Shown in pieces: positions 36,014 through 46,944 of a stretch of 64,000 nt of DNA. Position 1 is the stretch's first letter, and each line of letters opens with the position of its first letter. Both the position numbers and the translations under genes were made by a program. The stretch is from Citrobacter sp. On2M (GTDB taxonomy: Bacteria; Pseudomonadota; Gammaproteobacteria; Enterobacterales; Enterobacteriaceae), in contig NZ_WPCV01000004.1 in the NCBI RefSeq assembly GCF_018035235.1, positions 868,001-932,000 of the forward strand, given 5' to 3'. The notes beneath the pieces were generated by a model, which saw only the letters and a list, made by a program, of their open reading frames with translations, ran no database searches and was not told the origin of the DNA.

Positions 36014-37519
36014 TTACGCTGTTGCGGCCTTAGCGGCTTTCTCATCGGCTTCGTCGTCCTGAGTCATACGATTCAGTTTCGGTGCCGTCAGCAGCATCAG
36101 AACAGCGATAACCGCCGTTGCAACACCAATCTGCAGGAACACGCGACCGTAGACTTCCAGAGACATCAGCGGGTCAGTCACATTCTCTGGGACCGCCATC
36201 ATGTTAGCCACGTAACCACCGATGATATTGGCACCGGCAGTGGTCAGGAACCAGCTACCCATGATGAAGCCCATCAGGCGTTGCGGAACCAGCTGTGCCA
36301 CCATTGCCAGACCCAGACCGGAGATCATCAGCTCACCGATACTTTGCAGGCCGTAGCAGATGATCAACCAGTTAACGGAAACGATGCCCGCGTCGGTAGC
36401 GAATTTCGCACCCAGCGGCAGGATCAGGAACGCACCGGAACACAGCACCATACCAATCGCAAACTTGGTTGGCATCGGCAGCGTATCGCCCATCTTGTTA
36501 TAGATAGCGGCGAGGATTGGGCTACCAATGATGATCCAGAACGGGTTCAATGCCTGGTATTGTTCAGGTTCAAAAGCAATACCAAGAATAGAGTGCTCAA
36601 CGTTACGAATCGCGAAGAAGTTCAGCGAGGTCGGCATCTGGCTGTACAGCACGAAGAAGATAATCGCTTCCAGCATCAGAATGAAGGCAACGATCATTTT
36701 ACGACGGGCAGCACCTTTCATGGTGAAGGCTTCTTTACCGAAGATAAACACGATACCAATGGCAATCACACCCAGAACCATACGTGCGATCTGCTGGTTA
36801 TGCAGCAGCCAGGTTGCAATCGCGATCAGCACCACAACGCCAACGATGGTCAGCAGCAGGTTACGGAAGTTGATTGGCTCAAAGTCAGGCTTAGAACCGT
36901 ACTGTTTAACCCAGCGCTGGCAGAATGCGAAGTTAACCACGGTAATCAGCATACCCACGACGCTCAGTGCGAACGCGGTGCTCCAGCCGTAACGCGCAGC
37001 CAGCCACGGCGTTGCCAGCATAGAGAAGAACGAACCGATGTTGACGGACATATAGTACATGGTAAATGCACCATCAAGACGCGGGTCATCTTTGGCATAG
37101 CAGGTAGAGAGCAGGGATGATGGGTTTGCTTTAAACAGACCGTTACCGACTGCGATGGCCGCCATACCCATATAAACGATACCCGCATCGTGACCGGACC
37201 ATGCTACCAGCGCATAACCAATCGCCAGCACAACGGCACCCAGCATAATGACGCGTTTTGTACCCAGAACTTTATCACCTAACCAACCGCCAATCGCAAC
37301 CAGGCCATATACCAGGGCGCTAAAGGAGGAGAAAAGGGTGATGGAATCCGCTTCTGACATGCCCAGTTGTTTAACCAGGTAGACGGCCATAATTCCTTGC
37401 AGGCCGTAATAACCAAAACGTTCCCACAGCTCAATTGAGAAAATGAGATAGAACGCTTTTGGTTGTTTGAAGGCGTTTAAACTCACGCCTTCTGTTGGTT
37501 TATTGTTTGCAGTAGACAC
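36014..37519 (-). CDS. dtpA: DtpA (TppB), proton-dependent di/tripeptide transporter
   Basis: A 501-residue POT-family inner-membrane symporter with 14 predicted helices. The proton-coupling ExxER motif is in [12 protein letters not shown], and [11 protein letters not shown] and [16 protein letters not shown] are conserved. The start is GTG (reading MSTANNK) with AGAGG upstream, as in E. coli; ten further upstream codons are not homologous. In enterics it is activated through OmpR. A long upstream non-coding region carries a CRP/FNR-like palindrome. Confidence 0.97.
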   Translation of the reverse strand: MSTANNKPTEGVSLNAFKQPKAFYLIFSIELWERFGYYGLQGIMAVYLVKQLGMSEADSITLFSSFSALVYGLVAIGGWLGDKVLGTKRVIMLGAVVLAIGYALVAWSGHDAGIVYMGMAAIAVGNGLFKANPSSLLSTCYAKDDPRLDGAFTMYYMSVNIGSFFSMLATPWLAARYGWSTAFALSVVGMLITVVNFAFCQRWVKQYGSKPDFEPINFRNLLLTIVGVVVLIAIATWLLHNQQIARMVLGVIAIGIVFIFGKEAFTMKGAARRKMIVAFILMLEAIIFFVLYSQMPTSLNFFAIRNVEHSILGIAFEPEQYQALNPFWIIIGSPILAAIYNKMGDTLPMPTKFAIGMVLCSGAFLILPLGAKFATDAGIVSVNWLIICYGLQSIGELMISGLGLAMVAQLVPQRLMGFIMGSWFLTTAGANIIGGYVANMMAVPENVTDPLMSLEVYGRVFLQIGVATAVIAVLMLLTAPKLNRMTQDDEADEKAAKAATA

Positions 37520-38132
37520 TTTTACCTCTTTTTTTACATCCCATATCAACGGGGGTGTTCAGGTACGTGATGAGTCAAGTTCATCCGTCCGATTGTTATA
37601 GTGGGAGGGGAAACGGCAAGTAATGTTCACTATCTTGACCCTTCAGACAAGTGGTTTGTAATAATCTGTTACATATATCATGACTGGTGAAATCGTCGGG
37701 GCGCTGAAATGTTATCTAGCGTTAAATTTCTTCATTTAGAAAATGACAGATTTTTACACTGTTTAATTACGGTGAAAACCGCAATGTGGCGATATGTTCT
37801 GCTATTTGCGGTTGAATCCAGTGATATAGGCCAATATCTGAAAAATAGCTAGTGTAATGTTTTGTTTATAAACTGTTCACTTAGGTCATCTGATTGTCAC
37901 TTTAACTAAAAAATAAATATTTTTTAACATTGTGTTAGCTGCGTGATCCTGATCACGTATAGATAGAAATTTCTAGTACTAAAAAAACGATTAACCTGCT
38001 CAGGCGCTAATTCACAAGAATATTACATTAGAGATGGGTAATTGAATGGCATCATTGTCGGGAAAACTATTGCGAGGGAGTGCATAACTAATCGTTATGT
38101 ATGCGAGGGGCAAAGAGGATGCCCCGGCAGCA
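37520..38132. other. 613-base gene-free region between dtpA and nth
   Basis: AT-rich stretch upstream of dtpA and downstream of nth. It contains a CRP/FNR-like palindrome (37942-37957), an inverted repeat CATAAC-TAATC-GTTATG (38083-38099) and a short hairpin GGGGCA/TGCCCC (38107-38125) that may end the nth-rsx transcript. I found no convincing gene; a small untranslated RNA is possible. Confidence 0.55.
37942..37957. promoter_or_regulatory. CRP/FNR-type palindrome upstream of dtpA
   Basis: CGTGATC-CT-GATCACG is a perfect palindrome. It contains TGAT-N4-ATCA (the FNR core) and GTGA-N6-TCAC (the CRP core). It lies about 425 bases before dtpA, far for direct activation, so the target is uncertain. 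Confidence 0.5.
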
Positions 38133-38768
38133 TCAGATATCAACTTTCTCTTTGAATTCACAGAGATCTTCGATGATGCAGGAACCACAACGAGGCTTCC
38201 TGGCTATACAGGTGTAGCGGCCATGAAGAATTAACCAGTGATGGCAATCGACTTTAAATTCACTGGGTACGACTTTCAGTAGCTTCTCTTCTACCTGTTC
38301 GACGTTTTTACCAGGGGCAAATTGTGTCCGGTTACATACCCGGAAAATATGGGTATCTACAGCAATAGTCGGCCAGCCAAAGGCTGTATTTAACACCACA
38401 TTCGCCGTCTTGCGCCCAACGCCAGGCAGGGCTTCTAATGCGGCTCTGTCTTCCGGAACCTCGCCATTGTGTTGTTCCAGTAAAATGCGGCAGGTTTTAA
38501 TCACGTTCTCCGCTTTGCTGTTAAACAAACCGATTGTTTTAATGTAGGACTTAACGCCTTCGACGCCTAGCTCCAGCATCGCGGCGGGCGTATTAGCGAC
38601 GGGGTAAAGCTTGGCTGTTGCTTTATTGACGCTGACATCGGTGGCCTGAGCGGAAAGCAAGACCGAAATCAGCAGTTCGAAAGGTGATGTAAAATTAAGC
38701 TCGGTTGTTGGATGCGGATTGTTATCACGCAGGCGAGTGAGAATTTCCAGCCGTTTAGCTTTGTTCAT
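38133..38768 (-). CDS. nth: endonuclease III (DNA glycosylase/AP lyase)
   Basis: A 211-residue base-excision repair enzyme for oxidised pyrimidines. The helix-hairpin-helix LPGVGRKTA with catalytic Lys120, catalytic Asp138 (AVDTHIFR) and a C-terminal [4Fe-4S] cluster motif C-X6-C-X2-C-X5-C (from Cys187) are all present. Its ATG overlaps the rsxE TGA by four bases, so it is the last gene of the rsx operon, as in E. coli. Confidence 0.98.
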   Translation of the reverse strand: MNKAKRLEILTRLRDNNPHPTTELNFTSPFELLISVLLSAQATDVSVNKATAKLYPVANTPAAMLELGVEGVKSYIKTIGLFNSKAENVIKTCRILLEQHNGEVPEDRAALEALPGVGRKTANVVLNTAFGWPTIAVDTHIFRVCNRTQFAPGKNVEQVEEKLLKVVPSEFKVDCHHWLILHGRYTCIARKPRCGSCIIEDLCEFKEKVDI

Positions 38769-39460
38769 GACACATTCCCTGTTTCACCAGCCGGACTGTC
38801 CACGACAGCCGCCTCGGCACGACGTTTCTTTATTTTCTCATCAATAAGATACTTAACTGCCAGCATCAAGCCCAGACCAATAAACGCGCCTGGTGGCAGC
38901 ATGGCCAGCAGAAACGGCGTATCAGTATGGAAGATCTCAACGCGCAATACTTTAGCCCAGCTACCCAACAAACCGTCGGCGCCATCAAATAGTGTACCGT
39001 TACCAATTATTTCACGCAGTGAGCCCAGAACAAACATGGCGCCGGTAGCCCCCATACCGATGGAGAAACCATCGAGCGCGGATAATGCAGGGCCTTTTTT
39101 GGCGGCGAAGGCTTCAGCACGACCAACAACAATACAGTTGGTCACAATCAGCGGGATAAAGATGCCCAGAGACTGATACAGGCCAAAGGCGTAGGCATTA
39201 ATCAGCATCTGCACTGCACTCACCACAGAGGCGATGATCATGACATAAATTGGAATACGGATTTCAGGCGGTGTCCAGCGACGAAGGGCCGAAATCGTCA
39301 GATTGGTCAGCGTCAGGACGAGCGTCGTCGCGAGCCCCAGCCCCAGCGCGTTAGTGGCGGTAGAGGTAACAGCCAACAACGGACACATCCCGAGTAACTG
39401 CACAAGCGCGGAGTTATTTTTCCATAACCCCTGGACAATAACGTCTTTAATTTCGCTCAT
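38765..39460 (-). CDS. rsxE: RsxE, membrane subunit of the SoxR-reducing complex
   Basis: A 231-residue inner-membrane protein with six helices, homologous to RnfE/Nqr[20 protein letters not shown] is the start of the family signature, and a paired half-motif occurs in RsxA. It forms part of the ion-linked electron-transfer complex that keeps SoxR reduced and so turns off SoxS induction. It overlaps nth by four bases and follows rsxG by three. Confidence 0.97.
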   Translation of the reverse strand: MSEIKDVIVQGLWKNNSALVQLLGMCPLLAVTSTATNALGLGLATTLVLTLTNLTISALRRWTPPEIRIPIYVMIIASVVSAVQMLINAYAFGLYQSLGIFIPLIVTNCIVVGRAEAFAAKKGPALSALDGFSIGMGATGAMFVLGSLREIIGNGTLFDGADGLLGSWAKVLRVEIFHTDTPFLLAMLPPGAFIGLGLMLAVKYLIDEKIKKRRAEAAVVDSPAGETGNVS

Positions 39461-39463
39461 GGT

Positions 39464-40084
39464 TTATTCTCCACAGGCGCTAAGTTGAGGAAGCTGTGCG
39501 GGTAGCGTTTGCGCATACAAACCGGCGCGTTTTACTGCATTCACAACCGCCCGCGGCGTAATGGTTGCGCCAGTAAACTGGTCAAAGTCACCGCCGTCTT
39601 TTTTTACCGCCCAGTGGGCGTCGTTACCCGCAGCGATTGTTTTGCCACTAAAGTGGGTGATCCAGTCAGAAAGCCGCAGTTCGATTTTGTCGCCCAGTCC
39701 CGGCGTTTCATGATGCTCGGTTACCCGCGTACCCAACACAGTACCCGTAAAATCGACACCGACCAGCAGTTGAATAGCCCCGGAATAACCATCTGGCGCT
39801 GTAGCTTCAAGAATTGCTGCCACGGGATGGTCGTCCTGGCGCGCAATATACACACGGTGAGTACCTTTACCTAACGCCTGCGCATTAACCAGATAACAGC
39901 TCTCAGACAAGTTATTATTGTAGCGGTCGCCTGGCAGAACCTGATCGAACAGTGCTTTTTGCTGCAGTGCGGCCTGTTCATCAATGGTGGACTTGGTTAA
40001 TTGATTGATTGCCGCGGTTAATCCCGTTGAGCCCGCAGCAAACAGCGCCAGCGTAATACCGTGTTTACGAATCGTTTTCAGCAT
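39464..40084 (-). CDS. rsxG: RsxG, covalent-FMN subunit of the SoxR-reducing complex
   Basis: A 206-residue membrane-anchored protein with one N-terminal helix (about 9-28) and a periplasmic FMN domain. The FMN-binding threonine lies in [11 protein letters not shown] (about 171-181), as in RnfG and NqrC. It passes electrons between complex subunits. The ten-base gap to rsxD and the three-base gap to rsxE show tight operon packing. Confidence 0.97.
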   Translation of the reverse strand: MLKTIRKHGITLALFAAGSTGLTAAINQLTKSTIDEQAALQQKALFDQVLPGDRYNNNLSESCYLVNAQALGKGTHRVYIARQDDHPVAAILEATAPDGYSGAIQLLVGVDFTGTVLGTRVTEHHETPGLGDKIELRLSDWITHFSGKTIAAGNDAHWAVKKDGGDFDQFTGATITPRAVVNAVKRAGLYAQTLPAQLPQLSACGE

Positions 40085-40093
40085 TGGAATTCC

Positions 40094-41146
40094 TTAGCGA
40101 TGTCCGTACACGCGAGGGCGGGTGTAATAATCAATCAAGGGAACCGTGATATTTGCCAGTAATACGGCAAAGGCCACACCGTCAGGATAACCGCCAAAAC
40201 TGCGAATCAACCACACTAACAGACCTGCAAGTGCGCCAAAAATCAGGCGGCCACGGTTAGTTGTCGAGGCCGTAACGGGGTCGGTAAGAATAAAGAATGC
40301 ACCCAGCATGGTCGCGCCTGAAAGCAGGTGTAACTGAGGTGATGCGAGTGACTCCGGTGAGAACCACCATCCCAGGGTGGCGCAAACGGCGAGAGACAGA
40401 AGAAAGCTAACCGGGATATGCCAGCGAATCGCCTTCTGCCATAACAGAACGATCCCGCCTGCCAGCCAGGCAAGATTAACCCACTGCCAGCCTGCACCTG
40501 CCAGCACACCGCTATAGATCGGGTATTGCATCACCTGTTCAACAGTACGCCCTGCATGCAATGACGTCTTAAAGGTGTCAAGAGGCGTTGCCTGGCTGAT
40601 ACCATCAATGCCCATTCGCAGCGTATTCATATCCCCGCCGCTGACAGTGTGGCCGCTAAGGATAACGTTCAGTGCGTCAAAGAACCCAGGCACGGTAGCC
40701 GCAATTTCGTGCGGCGGCAGCCAGCTGGTCATCTGTACCGGAAATGAGATTAGCAGCACGACGTAACCAATCATGGCAGGGTTAAACGGGTTCTGACCGA
40801 GACCGCCATACAACTGTTTAGCAATAATAACCGCGAATACCGTGCCTAATACCACCATCCACCAGGGGGAGAGCGGAGGAATACTCACGGCCAGCAACAA
40901 CCCGGTGAGTAAGGCGGAGTTGTCTTTTAAAATTGGCACGATGGGTTGTTTCCTCAGTCTAAGCACGCCCGCTTCGGCGGCGATAGCGCTGATGGCGGCC
41001 AGAACTATCTGGAACAACGTACCCCAGCCAAAGAACCACAGCTGCGCGGCGATCCCTGGCAACGCCGCAAGTAACACCAACATCATGATTCGTGATGTCT
41101 GGCGCTGGTTATGGGTATAAGGGGAGCTTGCTATTCTGAATACCAT
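40094..41146 (-). CDS. rsxD: RsxD, FMN-binding membrane subunit of the SoxR-reducing complex
   Basis: A 350-residue integral membrane protein with nine or ten helices, homologous to RnfD/NqrB. The covalent FMN site is the threonine of SQATPLDTF (about residue 187). [14 protein letters not shown] and [16 protein letters not shown] are conserved. Its ATG follows the rsxC TAA with no gap. It is two residues shorter than E. coli RsxD at the C-terminus. Confidence 0.97.
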   Translation of the reverse strand: MVFRIASSPYTHNQRQTSRIMMLVLLAALPGIAAQLWFFGWGTLFQIVLAAISAIAAEAGVLRLRKQPIVPILKDNSALLTGLLLAVSIPPLSPWWMVVLGTVFAVIIAKQLYGGLGQNPFNPAMIGYVVLLISFPVQMTSWLPPHEIAATVPGFFDALNVILSGHTVSGGDMNTLRMGIDGISQATPLDTFKTSLHAGRTVEQVMQYPIYSGVLAGAGWQWVNLAWLAGGIVLLWQKAIRWHIPVSFLLSLAVCATLGWWFSPESLASPQLHLLSGATMLGAFFILTDPVTASTTNRGRLIFGALAGLLVWLIRSFGGYPDGVAFAVLLANITVPLIDYYTRPRVYGHR

Positions 41147-43171
41147 TTATTCCTCGTTAACAACCTGCTGCTGCGCGGCTTTCTTTGCCTGAGCGCGTGC
41201 GATAGCGGCCGCGACGGCGGCTTTACGTGGATCAACCGACTCGGCTGTTGCCGTTGCTGTCTGCTGCTCAAGCTTGCGGGCTTTTGCACGAGCGATTGCC
41301 GCTTCCACGGCGGCTTTGCGGGGATCAACCGGTTCGGCTGTTTCCGGTGCTGTCTGCTGCTCAAGCTTGCGGGCTTTTGCACGAGCGATTGCCGCTTCCA
41401 CGGCGGCTTTGCGGGGATCAACCGGTTCGGCTGTTTCCGTTGCTGTCTGCTGCTCAAGCTTGCGGGCTTTGGCGCGAGCAATTGCCGCTTCGACGGCAGC
41501 TTTACGCGGATCTGTACCCGTGCTGCTGCCTTCACTTTGCGGCGAATTTTCCTTACGGGAAGCACGAGCTTGCGCCTTACGCGCCTCGCGTGCGGCAATC
41601 ACTGCGCTATTGTCAGGTTTTTCACCTGCCTGAATTACTACCGGCTGCAGCGCCTGAGCCTGTTTTTCTTTTACGCGAGCCAGCGCGGCGGCGATGGCAT
41701 CATGATCTTTCGCTGCAGGCTGAACGGCTGCGTTTTTGTGACGTTCAAGACGGGCAGCTTTTTCACGTTCAAGGCGTGCCTGTCGGGCTTCAAATCGCGC
41801 TTTTGCTTCAGCTGCACGTTTTTCTTCCTGACTAATGGCGTAAATCTCGGCTTTTTCCTGACGGAAATACTGCACCAATGGAATGTTGCTTGGGCATACC
41901 CAGGCGCAGGCACCGCATTCAATGCAGTCGGCGATATTGTGGGCCGTGGCTTTGTCGTGCTGTTGCCCTTTACTGAACCAATAAAGCTGCTGTGGCAGGA
42001 GATCGGCCGGGCAGGCATCGGCGCAAGCGCTACAGCGAATACAGCCTTTCTCTTCTGGCGTTTCACCCATTTCACTAGCAGAAGGTGCCAGAAGACAGTT
42101 GGTTATCTTGACCACCGGTACATCCAGCCATGGCAGCGTAAAGCCCATCAGCGGTCCACCCATAATCACCATCTGGTCGGCGGAAGGACAAAAGCCCGCG
42201 TCGTTGAGCAGATGACGAACTGGCGTACCTAAACGCGCCCAGACGTTGCCTGGACGACTGACGGCCTCCCCGGTAAGCGTCACGACACGCTCGGTGATCG
42301 GTTCTCCGTCAATTACCGCACGTTTGATCGCATAGGCGGTTCCGACGTTTTGCATCAGCACGCCAATATCGGATGAGCGTCCACCATGGGGAACCTGCTT
42401 GCCAGTCAGAATTTGCGTTAACTGTTTGGCCCCGCCGGACGGATACTTAGTAGGGATCACGCGCAAGCTGATATCGTGTGAATCAGCCAGCACCGCGCGC
42501 AGCATGGAAATTGCCTGCGGTTTGTTATCTTCGATGCCCAACAGAATTTCACGTGGCTGAAGAATGTGGGCCAGGATGCGGATACCTTCGACGACCTGCG
42601 CTGCGCAGTCCTGCATCAGGCGGTCATCAGCTGTAATATACGGCTCGCATTCAGCGGCGTTGATGATCAGTGTTTCAATTTTATCACCGCCGCCCTGCAG
42701 TTTTACACCGGTGGGAAAACCTGCGCCGCCCAGTCCGGCGACGCCAAACTGATGAATACGCGCGATCAGTTCTTCTCGGCTGCGGGAGCGGTAATCGGCC
42801 CAGCCGTCGCGCTCAATCCAGCGGTCTTCGCCATCAGCGTCAATGATAACGCTCAGCTCAGCTAACGCCGATGGATGCGCGGTAGAGTGCGGGGCAATGG
42901 CCACCACGGTGCCTGACGTTGGCGCATGTACCGGAAGCATTTTGCCACGCCCTATGGTTAGCGCCTGACCTCGCAACACAGTGTCGCCCACGCTGATGCA
43001 CAGTTCACCCTCCGCGCCAATATGTTGTTTCAGCGGAATAACAAAACGTGGCGCCAGCGGAACCTGCCGCAGCGGCGTACCGTTTGACTGAGTCTTCATT
43101 TCTGGTGGATGAATGCCGCCATCAAAGTCCCAGATTTTATTTTTTCTGAATGCAGAGAATAACTTAAACAT
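41147..43171 (-). CDS. rsxC: RsxC, NADH-side iron-sulfur/flavin subunit with C-terminal repeats
   Basis: A 674-residue peripheral subunit homologous to RnfC. It has an N-terminal lipoyl-like and SLBB region, a central NADH/FMN domain ([12 protein letters not shown], about 140), and two [4Fe-4S] motifs ([12 protein letters not shown] and [12 protein letters not shown], near 375-425). From about residue 450 it becomes a charged Ala/Lys/Arg/Glu helical tail with three near-identical 31-residue repeats beginning [16 protein letters not shown]. coli RsxC is longer (about 740) because it has more tail. Its start overlaps the rsxB stop by eight bases. Confidence 0.97.
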   Translation of the reverse strand: MFKLFSAFRKNKIWDFDGGIHPPEMKTQSNGTPLRQVPLAPRFVIPLKQHIGAEGELCISVGDTVLRGQALTIGRGKMLPVHAPTSGTVVAIAPHSTAHPSALAELSVIIDADGEDRWIERDGWADYRSRSREELIARIHQFGVAGLGGAGFPTGVKLQGGGDKIETLIINAAECEPYITADDRLMQDCAAQVVEGIRILAHILQPREILLGIEDNKPQAISMLRAVLADSHDISLRVIPTKYPSGGAKQLTQILTGKQVPHGGRSSDIGVLMQNVGTAYAIKRAVIDGEPITERVVTLTGEAVSRPGNVWARLGTPVRHLLNDAGFCPSADQMVIMGGPLMGFTLPWLDVPVVKITNCLLAPSASEMGETPEEKGCIRCSACADACPADLLPQQLYWFSKGQQHDKATAHNIADCIECGACAWVCPSNIPLVQYFRQEKAEIYAISQEEKRAAEAKARFEARQARLEREKAARLERHKNAAVQPAAKDHDAIAAALARVKEKQAQALQPVVIQAGEKPDNSAVIAAREARKAQARASRKENSPQSEGSSTGTDPRKAAVEAAIARAKARKLEQQTATETAEPVDPRKAAVEAAIARAKARKLEQQTAPETAEPVDPRKAAVEAAIARAKARKLEQQTATATAESVDPRKAAVAAAIARAQAKKAAQQQVVNEE
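41229..41507 (-). repeat. 93-bp tandem repeats in rsxC
   Basis: Three consecutive 93-bp units begin at 41229, 41322 and 41415; the first two differ at only a few bases. Diverged half-units flank the array. Each encodes a 31-residue helix rich in Ala, Lys and Arg. Copy number is likely to vary between strains. Confidence 0.9.
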
Positions 43172-43742
43172 GTTGTTCCACGGGAATGATGCGCACAGGA
43201 ATGGTGTTTAAATCCCATTTCCAGCTGTCTGGTGTCTCGGCTACCGGACGTAACTCGATGCACTGCGTCGGGCACGGATCAACGCACAGGTTGCAGCCGG
43301 TGCAGAGATCGCTCATCACCGTGTGCATGGCGCGCGTCGCGCCCACGATCGCATCGACGGGGCAGGCCTGAATGCACTTTGTGCAACCGATACAGTTATT
43401 TTCATCAATGACCGCCAGCATACGTACGGGCGTAACATCATGTTCATCACCATCAATCGGCTGCGGGTCGACGTTCAGCAGGGCGGCAATTTTTAACATC
43501 ACAGCTTCACCACCGGGTGCGCAACGGTTAATTTTTTCACCCTGAGAGCCGATCGCTTCTGCATAAGGATGGCAGCCCGGATAACCGCATTGTCCACATT
43601 GGCTTTGTGGTAGAATTTCATCAATTTTCTCCACCACCGGATCATCCTCGACGGCAAAGCGTCGTGAGGCGTAACCCAAAATAGCGCCGAACGCCAGACC
43701 CAGTAGACTCACTGCGGCAACGGCAATCCAGATAGCATTCAT
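43164..43742 (-). CDS. rsxB: RsxB, ferredoxin-like subunit of the SoxR-reducing complex
   Basis: A 192-residue protein with an N-terminal membrane helix (about 3-25), a Fe-S domain with [16 protein letters not shown] (about 49-64) and a later cysteine, and two ferredoxin motifs ([12 protein letters not shown], about 113-124, and [12 protein letters not shown], about 143-154). It is the likely electron carrier from RsxC to the membrane part. It overlaps rsxC by eight bases and shares one base with the rsxA stop (TAATG). Confidence 0.97.
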   Translation of the reverse strand: MNAIWIAVAAVSLLGLAFGAILGYASRRFAVEDDPVVEKIDEILPQSQCGQCGYPGCHPYAEAIGSQGEKINRCAPGGEAVMLKIAALLNVDPQPIDGDEHDVTPVRMLAVIDENNCIGCTKCIQACPVDAIVGATRAMHTVMSDLCTGCNLCVDPCPTQCIELRPVAETPDSWKWDLNTIPVRIIPVEQHV

Positions 43743-44323
43743 TACAACTTCACCAAACCACTAAAGCCCATAAAGGCCAATGACATTAGACCGGCGGTAA
43801 TTAGAGCAATTGCGTTACCGCGAAACGGAGCCGGGACATCTGCCACAGCAAGGCGTTCGCGAATAGCAGCGAACAGTACCATCACCAGCGAGAAGCCGAC
43901 AGCGGCGGAAAAACCGTACAGTGCCGACTGTAAAAAGTTATGGCCGAGGTTGATATTCAGAAGCGCCACACCCAACACCGCGCAGTTTGTGGTGATCAGC
44001 GGCAGGAAGATCCCCAGCAGACGGTAAAGTGCAGGGCTGGTTTTGCGTACAACCATCTCAGTAAACTGCACAACGACAGCGATAACCAGAATAAATGCCA
44101 ACGTGCGCAGATAGATGAGATTGAGCGGGATTAGAATCCAGGTATCAATCAGCCATGCGCAGATGGATGCCAGCGTCATGACAAACGTCGTGGCAAGGCC
44201 CATACCCATTGCGGTTTCCAGTTTTTTGGAAACGCCCATGAATGGACAAAGGCCCAGAAACTTAACCAGTACAAAGTTATTGACCAGTACAGTTCCGACA
44301 AACAGCAGCAGGTAATCAGTCAT
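43742..44323 (-). CDS. rsxA: RsxA, membrane subunit of the SoxR-reducing complex
   Basis: A 193-residue protein with six helices, homologous to RnfA/NqrE and paralogous to Rsx[18 protein letters not shown] and [13 protein letters not shown] hold the cysteines proposed to bind a membrane-embedded iron-sulfur centre together with RsxE. I chose the ATG reading MTDYLLLF, as in E. coli, rather than an upstream in-frame codon. It is the first gene of the rsxABCDGE-nth operon. Confidence 0.97.
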   Translation of the reverse strand: MTDYLLLFVGTVLVNNFVLVKFLGLCPFMGVSKKLETAMGMGLATTFVMTLASICAWLIDTWILIPLNLIYLRTLAFILVIAVVVQFTEMVVRKTSPALYRLLGIFLPLITTNCAVLGVALLNINLGHNFLQSALYGFSAAVGFSLVMVLFAAIRERLAVADVPAPFRGNAIALITAGLMSLAFMGFSGLVKL

Positions 44324-44340
44324 TTTTCGGCCTGAAATAA

Positions 44341-44377
44341 AAAAGCCGCCTATTATCTGACAATCCAGAACAGGCGA
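44341..44377 (-). terminator. ydgK terminator
   Basis: A seven-pair stem (GTCGCCT with AGGCGGC, one G-U pair) lies past the ydgK stop and is followed by TTTTTT on the minus strand, upstream of rsxA. Confidence 0.65.
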
Positions 44378-44399
44378 CAACAGGTTAACTGTAGGGTTA

Positions 44400-44840
44400 T
44401 TACGGGTTCACAAACGTTGTTTTTACGCGCTGCGAGCGTTTAAAGTAGGGTACCAACAGTGCTGCCGCTAACAATGGGAACAACAGTTGGCGCACGGCAA
44501 AGGCGTCCGGGACCGGTGAAAAAGCAAACGCTTTAATCGCCAGTAGCACGGAAATCAACAACCACAGAATATAGTGCTTGGGCACACAGGCTCTGCGCTT
44601 GAAAAATGCAATCGTCAGCCACAGTGTGTAATACCACATGGCGATTGCGGTAATAAAGGAGACGCCCCATAGCAACAAATTGGCCGTACTTTGTTCACCC
44701 AGGGTTTGGAAGGTTTGCGGTGTAGCCAGCGCAGTGACGTAAAGTAGTAACGCCAGCGAAGCGCTCAGCAATGCGACTAACAGCCAGGCCAGTGGCCCAA
44801 GTAGCCAGCCTCCGATACGTTGTGCCGGTGTGGTAGTCAT
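44400..44840 (-). CDS. ydgK: YdgK, DUF2569 inner-membrane protein
   Basis: A 146-residue protein with four helices: [12 protein letters not shown] at the N-terminus, [12 protein letters not shown] in the middle, and [10 protein letters not shown] at the end. It matches E. coli YdgK apart from a slightly longer N-terminus. I chose the ATG reading MTTTPAQR with GGAGAAG seven bases upstream. Function unknown. It lies between cnu and rsxA on the same strand but has its own terminator. Confidence 0.93.
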   Translation of the reverse strand: MTTTPAQRIGGWLLGPLAWLLVALLSASLALLLYVTALATPQTFQTLGEQSTANLLLWGVSFITAIAMWYYTLWLTIAFFKRRACVPKHYILWLLISVLLAIKAFAFSPVPDAFAVRQLLFPLLAAALLVPYFKRSQRVKTTFVNP

Positions 44841-44931
44841 CTCTTCTCCAGGTTTACGCGCGCGATCAAGCATGCCTTTTATTTTGGGGCAATTATTATA
44901 AAGCTTTTAACGTTAAGCGCTACTTTCTTAT

Positions 44932-45147
44932 TTATTGCACGTAATGCCAGACTGATTTAGGGATCTGACCAACATCAAACAGGCGGCCTCCCGAAGTTAG
45001 CTCTGCACGGCGGTGGTCTGCCGCACGGTACATATTGATAATGTCGCCGTCGTCGGTGAGCGTGTAGTTAAGATGGTCGAACAGTTTTTCCAGGCTTTCG
45101 AGTGAACTGATTTTGCGGAATTTTAATAAGTAATCCTGAACAGTCAT
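44932..45147 (-). CDS. cnu: Cnu (YdgT), Hha-like H-NS/StpA partner and oriC-binding nucleoid protein
   Basis: A 71-residue all-helical Hha/YmoA-family protein. [20 protein letters not shown] at the N-terminus and [10 protein letters not shown] in the middle are nearly unchanged from E. coli Cnu. It joins H-NS/StpA complexes to repress horizontally acquired and virulence genes and binds the cnb site in oriC. Only a few changes in the third quarter. Confidence 0.97.
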   Translation of the reverse strand: MTVQDYLLKFRKISSLESLEKLFDHLNYTLTDDGDIINMYRAADHRRAELTSGGRLFDVGQIPKSVWHYVQ

Positions 45148-45440
45148 AAATGAAGATCCATATTAATAAAATAATACCAACGGAGTAGATAATATAAAAA
45201 ATAAACAACGTGCACAGGTAAAAGCGGATTTACGCGCAAATGTAAGAAGAGAGTTCATACCTGTGGAAAAGTAGGCGTTATGCACACCTGCAGCAAGGGT
45301 AACGCGCTTCGCTACCACAGGCAATATGCTGCGGAGAAGGATGCGGCATAATTCGCTTTTTTTGACAGAATTCGATCTTTTGTAGCCATATGACGCAACT
45401 AACACATGTTAATTGCCGGGCGCAAAAGTGCTGCAGATGC

Positions 45441-45566
45441 TTATTTCTTCTGCACGGTAGCAACGGGCTCCGGCGGCTGGTAATTGTCAATATGATTGGC
45501 AACACCCAGCAGGATCACGGAGACGGTGAGAACAATCCAACCTGTTAATTCAATAAGACGATTCAT
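45441..45566 (-). CDS. blr: Blr, 41-residue inner-membrane cell-division-associated protein
   Basis: A 41-residue single-pass membrane protein: MNRLIELTGWIV, hydrophobic to about residue 24, then HIDNYQPPEP and a short polar tail. I recognise it as E. coli Blr, a small protein linked to beta-lactam tolerance and the divisome. It is below usual gene-finding cutoffs. The 293 bases to cnu show no further gene. ydgJ is divergent. Confidence 0.93.
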   Translation of the reverse strand: MNRLIELTGWIVLTVSVILLGVANHIDNYQPPEPVATVQKK

Positions 45567-45807
45567 TACTGATGACATTTGCTTTGATTTATCCATAAAC
45601 ACAGGCTGCAAATGTTACTAATCTCTCAATAATACAGCAAGATAATTGGGAACGATTTCTCCCTCTTTTTCGCGGTAAGTTAAGCATAAGTGGCATATGT
45701 TTGACTTAAGTTAAGAAACAACCTTTGTAGCGTAAAGGTTATTAAACTATTGAGACGTTGCAGGGTATGGTGTGAAATAGGTCAGTCCTGAATTGAGAGG
45801 CAATAAC

Positions 45808-46848
45808 ATGAGCGACAACATCCGCGTTGGGCTAATTGGCTATGGTTACGCCAGCAAAACTTTCCATGCCCCGCTGATCGTGGGCACACCGGGCCTGGAA
45901 TTGGTTGCAGTTTCCAGTAGTGATGAAGCAAAAGTGAAGGCAGACTGGCCGCAGGTCGCGGTTGTTGCTGAGCCTAAGCATCTTTTTAACGATCCGAATA
46001 TCGACCTGATTGTGATCCCCACGCCTAATGATACGCACTTCCCGTTAGCAAAGGCTGCGCTGGAAGCGGGCAAACATGTGGTTGTTGATAAGCCTTTCAC
46101 TGTGACACTGTCACAAGCTCGCGAACTGGATGCGTTAGCGCGTAGCCTCGGGCGTGTGCTGTCTGTTTTCCATAATCGGCGCTGGGACAGTGATTTTCTG
46201 ACGCTCAAAGCTCTGCTGGCGGATGGTGTGCTGGGGGAAGTCGCGTATTTCGAATCTCATTTCGATCGTTTCCGTCCGCAGGTTCGTGACCGTTGGCGTG
46301 AACAGGGCGGCCCGGGAAGCGGTATCTGGTATGATCTAGCACCGCACCTTTTGGATCAGGCGATTAACCTGTTTGGTTTACCCGTCAGCTTGACGGTTGA
46401 TCTGGCTCAACTTCGCCCGGGGGCGCAAGCAACGGACTACTTCCATGCCATTCTGACGTATCCGCAGCGTCGTGTGATTCTGCACGGTACCATGCTCGCA
46501 GCCGCAGAATCTGCCCGTTATATTGTACACGGTTCGCGCGGTAGCTATGTGAAGTATGGTCTTGACCCACAGGAAGAGCGCCTGAAAAATGGCGAGCGAC
46601 TGCCTCAGGAGGATTGGGGTTATGACATGCGCGATGGCGTATTGACGCGAATTGAAGGTGAAGAGCAGGTTGAAGAGACCTGGCTTACCGTACCGGGCAA
46701 TTATCCTGCGTATTATGCTGGCATTCGTGATGCGTTAAATGGTCACGGTGAAAACCCTGTACCGGCGAGACAAGCGATCCAAATCATGGAACTGATTGAG
46801 CTTGGTATTGAATCAGCTAAGCATCGTTCGACATTGTGCCTTGCCTGA
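45808..46848 (+). CDS. ydgJ: YdgJ, Gfo/Idh/MocA-family NAD(P)-dependent oxidoreductase
   Basis: A 346-residue oxidoreductase: Rossmann N-terminus (GLIGYGYASKTFHAPL), DKPFTVT with the conserved lysine (about residue 92), and a C-terminal alpha/beta dimer domain with GPGSGIWYDLAPHLLDQA carrying the catalytic histidine. It matches E. coli YdgJ along its length. The substrate is probably a sugar or cyclitol but is unknown. The start is the ATG after GAGAGG; five upstream in-frame codons are ignored. It is followed by REP sequences. Confidence 0.95.
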   Translation: MSDNIRVGLIGYGYASKTFHAPLIVGTPGLELVAVSSSDEAKVKADWPQVAVVAEPKHLFNDPNIDLIVIPTPNDTHFPLAKAALEAGKHVVVDKPFTVTLSQARELDALARSLGRVLSVFHNRRWDSDFLTLKALLADGVLGEVAYFESHFDRFRPQVRDRWREQGGPGSGIWYDLAPHLLDQAINLFGLPVSLTVDLAQLRPGAQATDYFHAILTYPQRRVILHGTMLAAAESARYIVHGSRGSYVKYGLDPQEERLKNGERLPQEDWGYDMRDGVLTRIEGEEQVEETWLTVPGNYPAYYAGIRDALNGHGENPVPARQAIQIMELIELGIESAKHRSTLCLA

Positions 46849-46854
46849 TTACGC

Positions 46855-46930
46855 CAATGCCGGATAACTATGCCCGGGCACAGTTATCCGGCTTACAAAA
46901 ACCAACGTAGGCCGGATAAGCATTAGCGAC
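46855..46930. repeat. REP/BIME element between ydgJ and add
   Basis: An 11-bp perfect stem GCCGGATAACT/AGTTATCCGGC (46859-46892) surrounds GCCCGGGC, and a second REP-like unit GTAGGCCGGATAAGC follows (46908-46922). They lie between converging genes. Confidence 0.8.
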
Positions 46931-46944
46931 CTGCGATACTGCCG

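Noticed and set aside
36281..37120. 279-codon plus-strand open frame opposite dtpA
   Set aside because: His/Gln/Asp-rich reading of the complement of a membrane protein gene; no start signals.
38045..38086. 13-codon frame in the dtpA-nth gap
   Set aside because: Too short and without a convincing ribosome site to call a gene.
41111..42232. 373-codon plus-strand open frame opposite rsxC
   Set aside because: It is the shadow of rsxC; its Phe/Cys-rich repeats are the complement of the rsxC Ala/Lys/Arg repeats.
45163..45505. Two minus-strand frames of 80 and 75 codons between cnu and blr
   Set aside because: They overlap each other and blr, lack ribosome sites and resemble nothing known.
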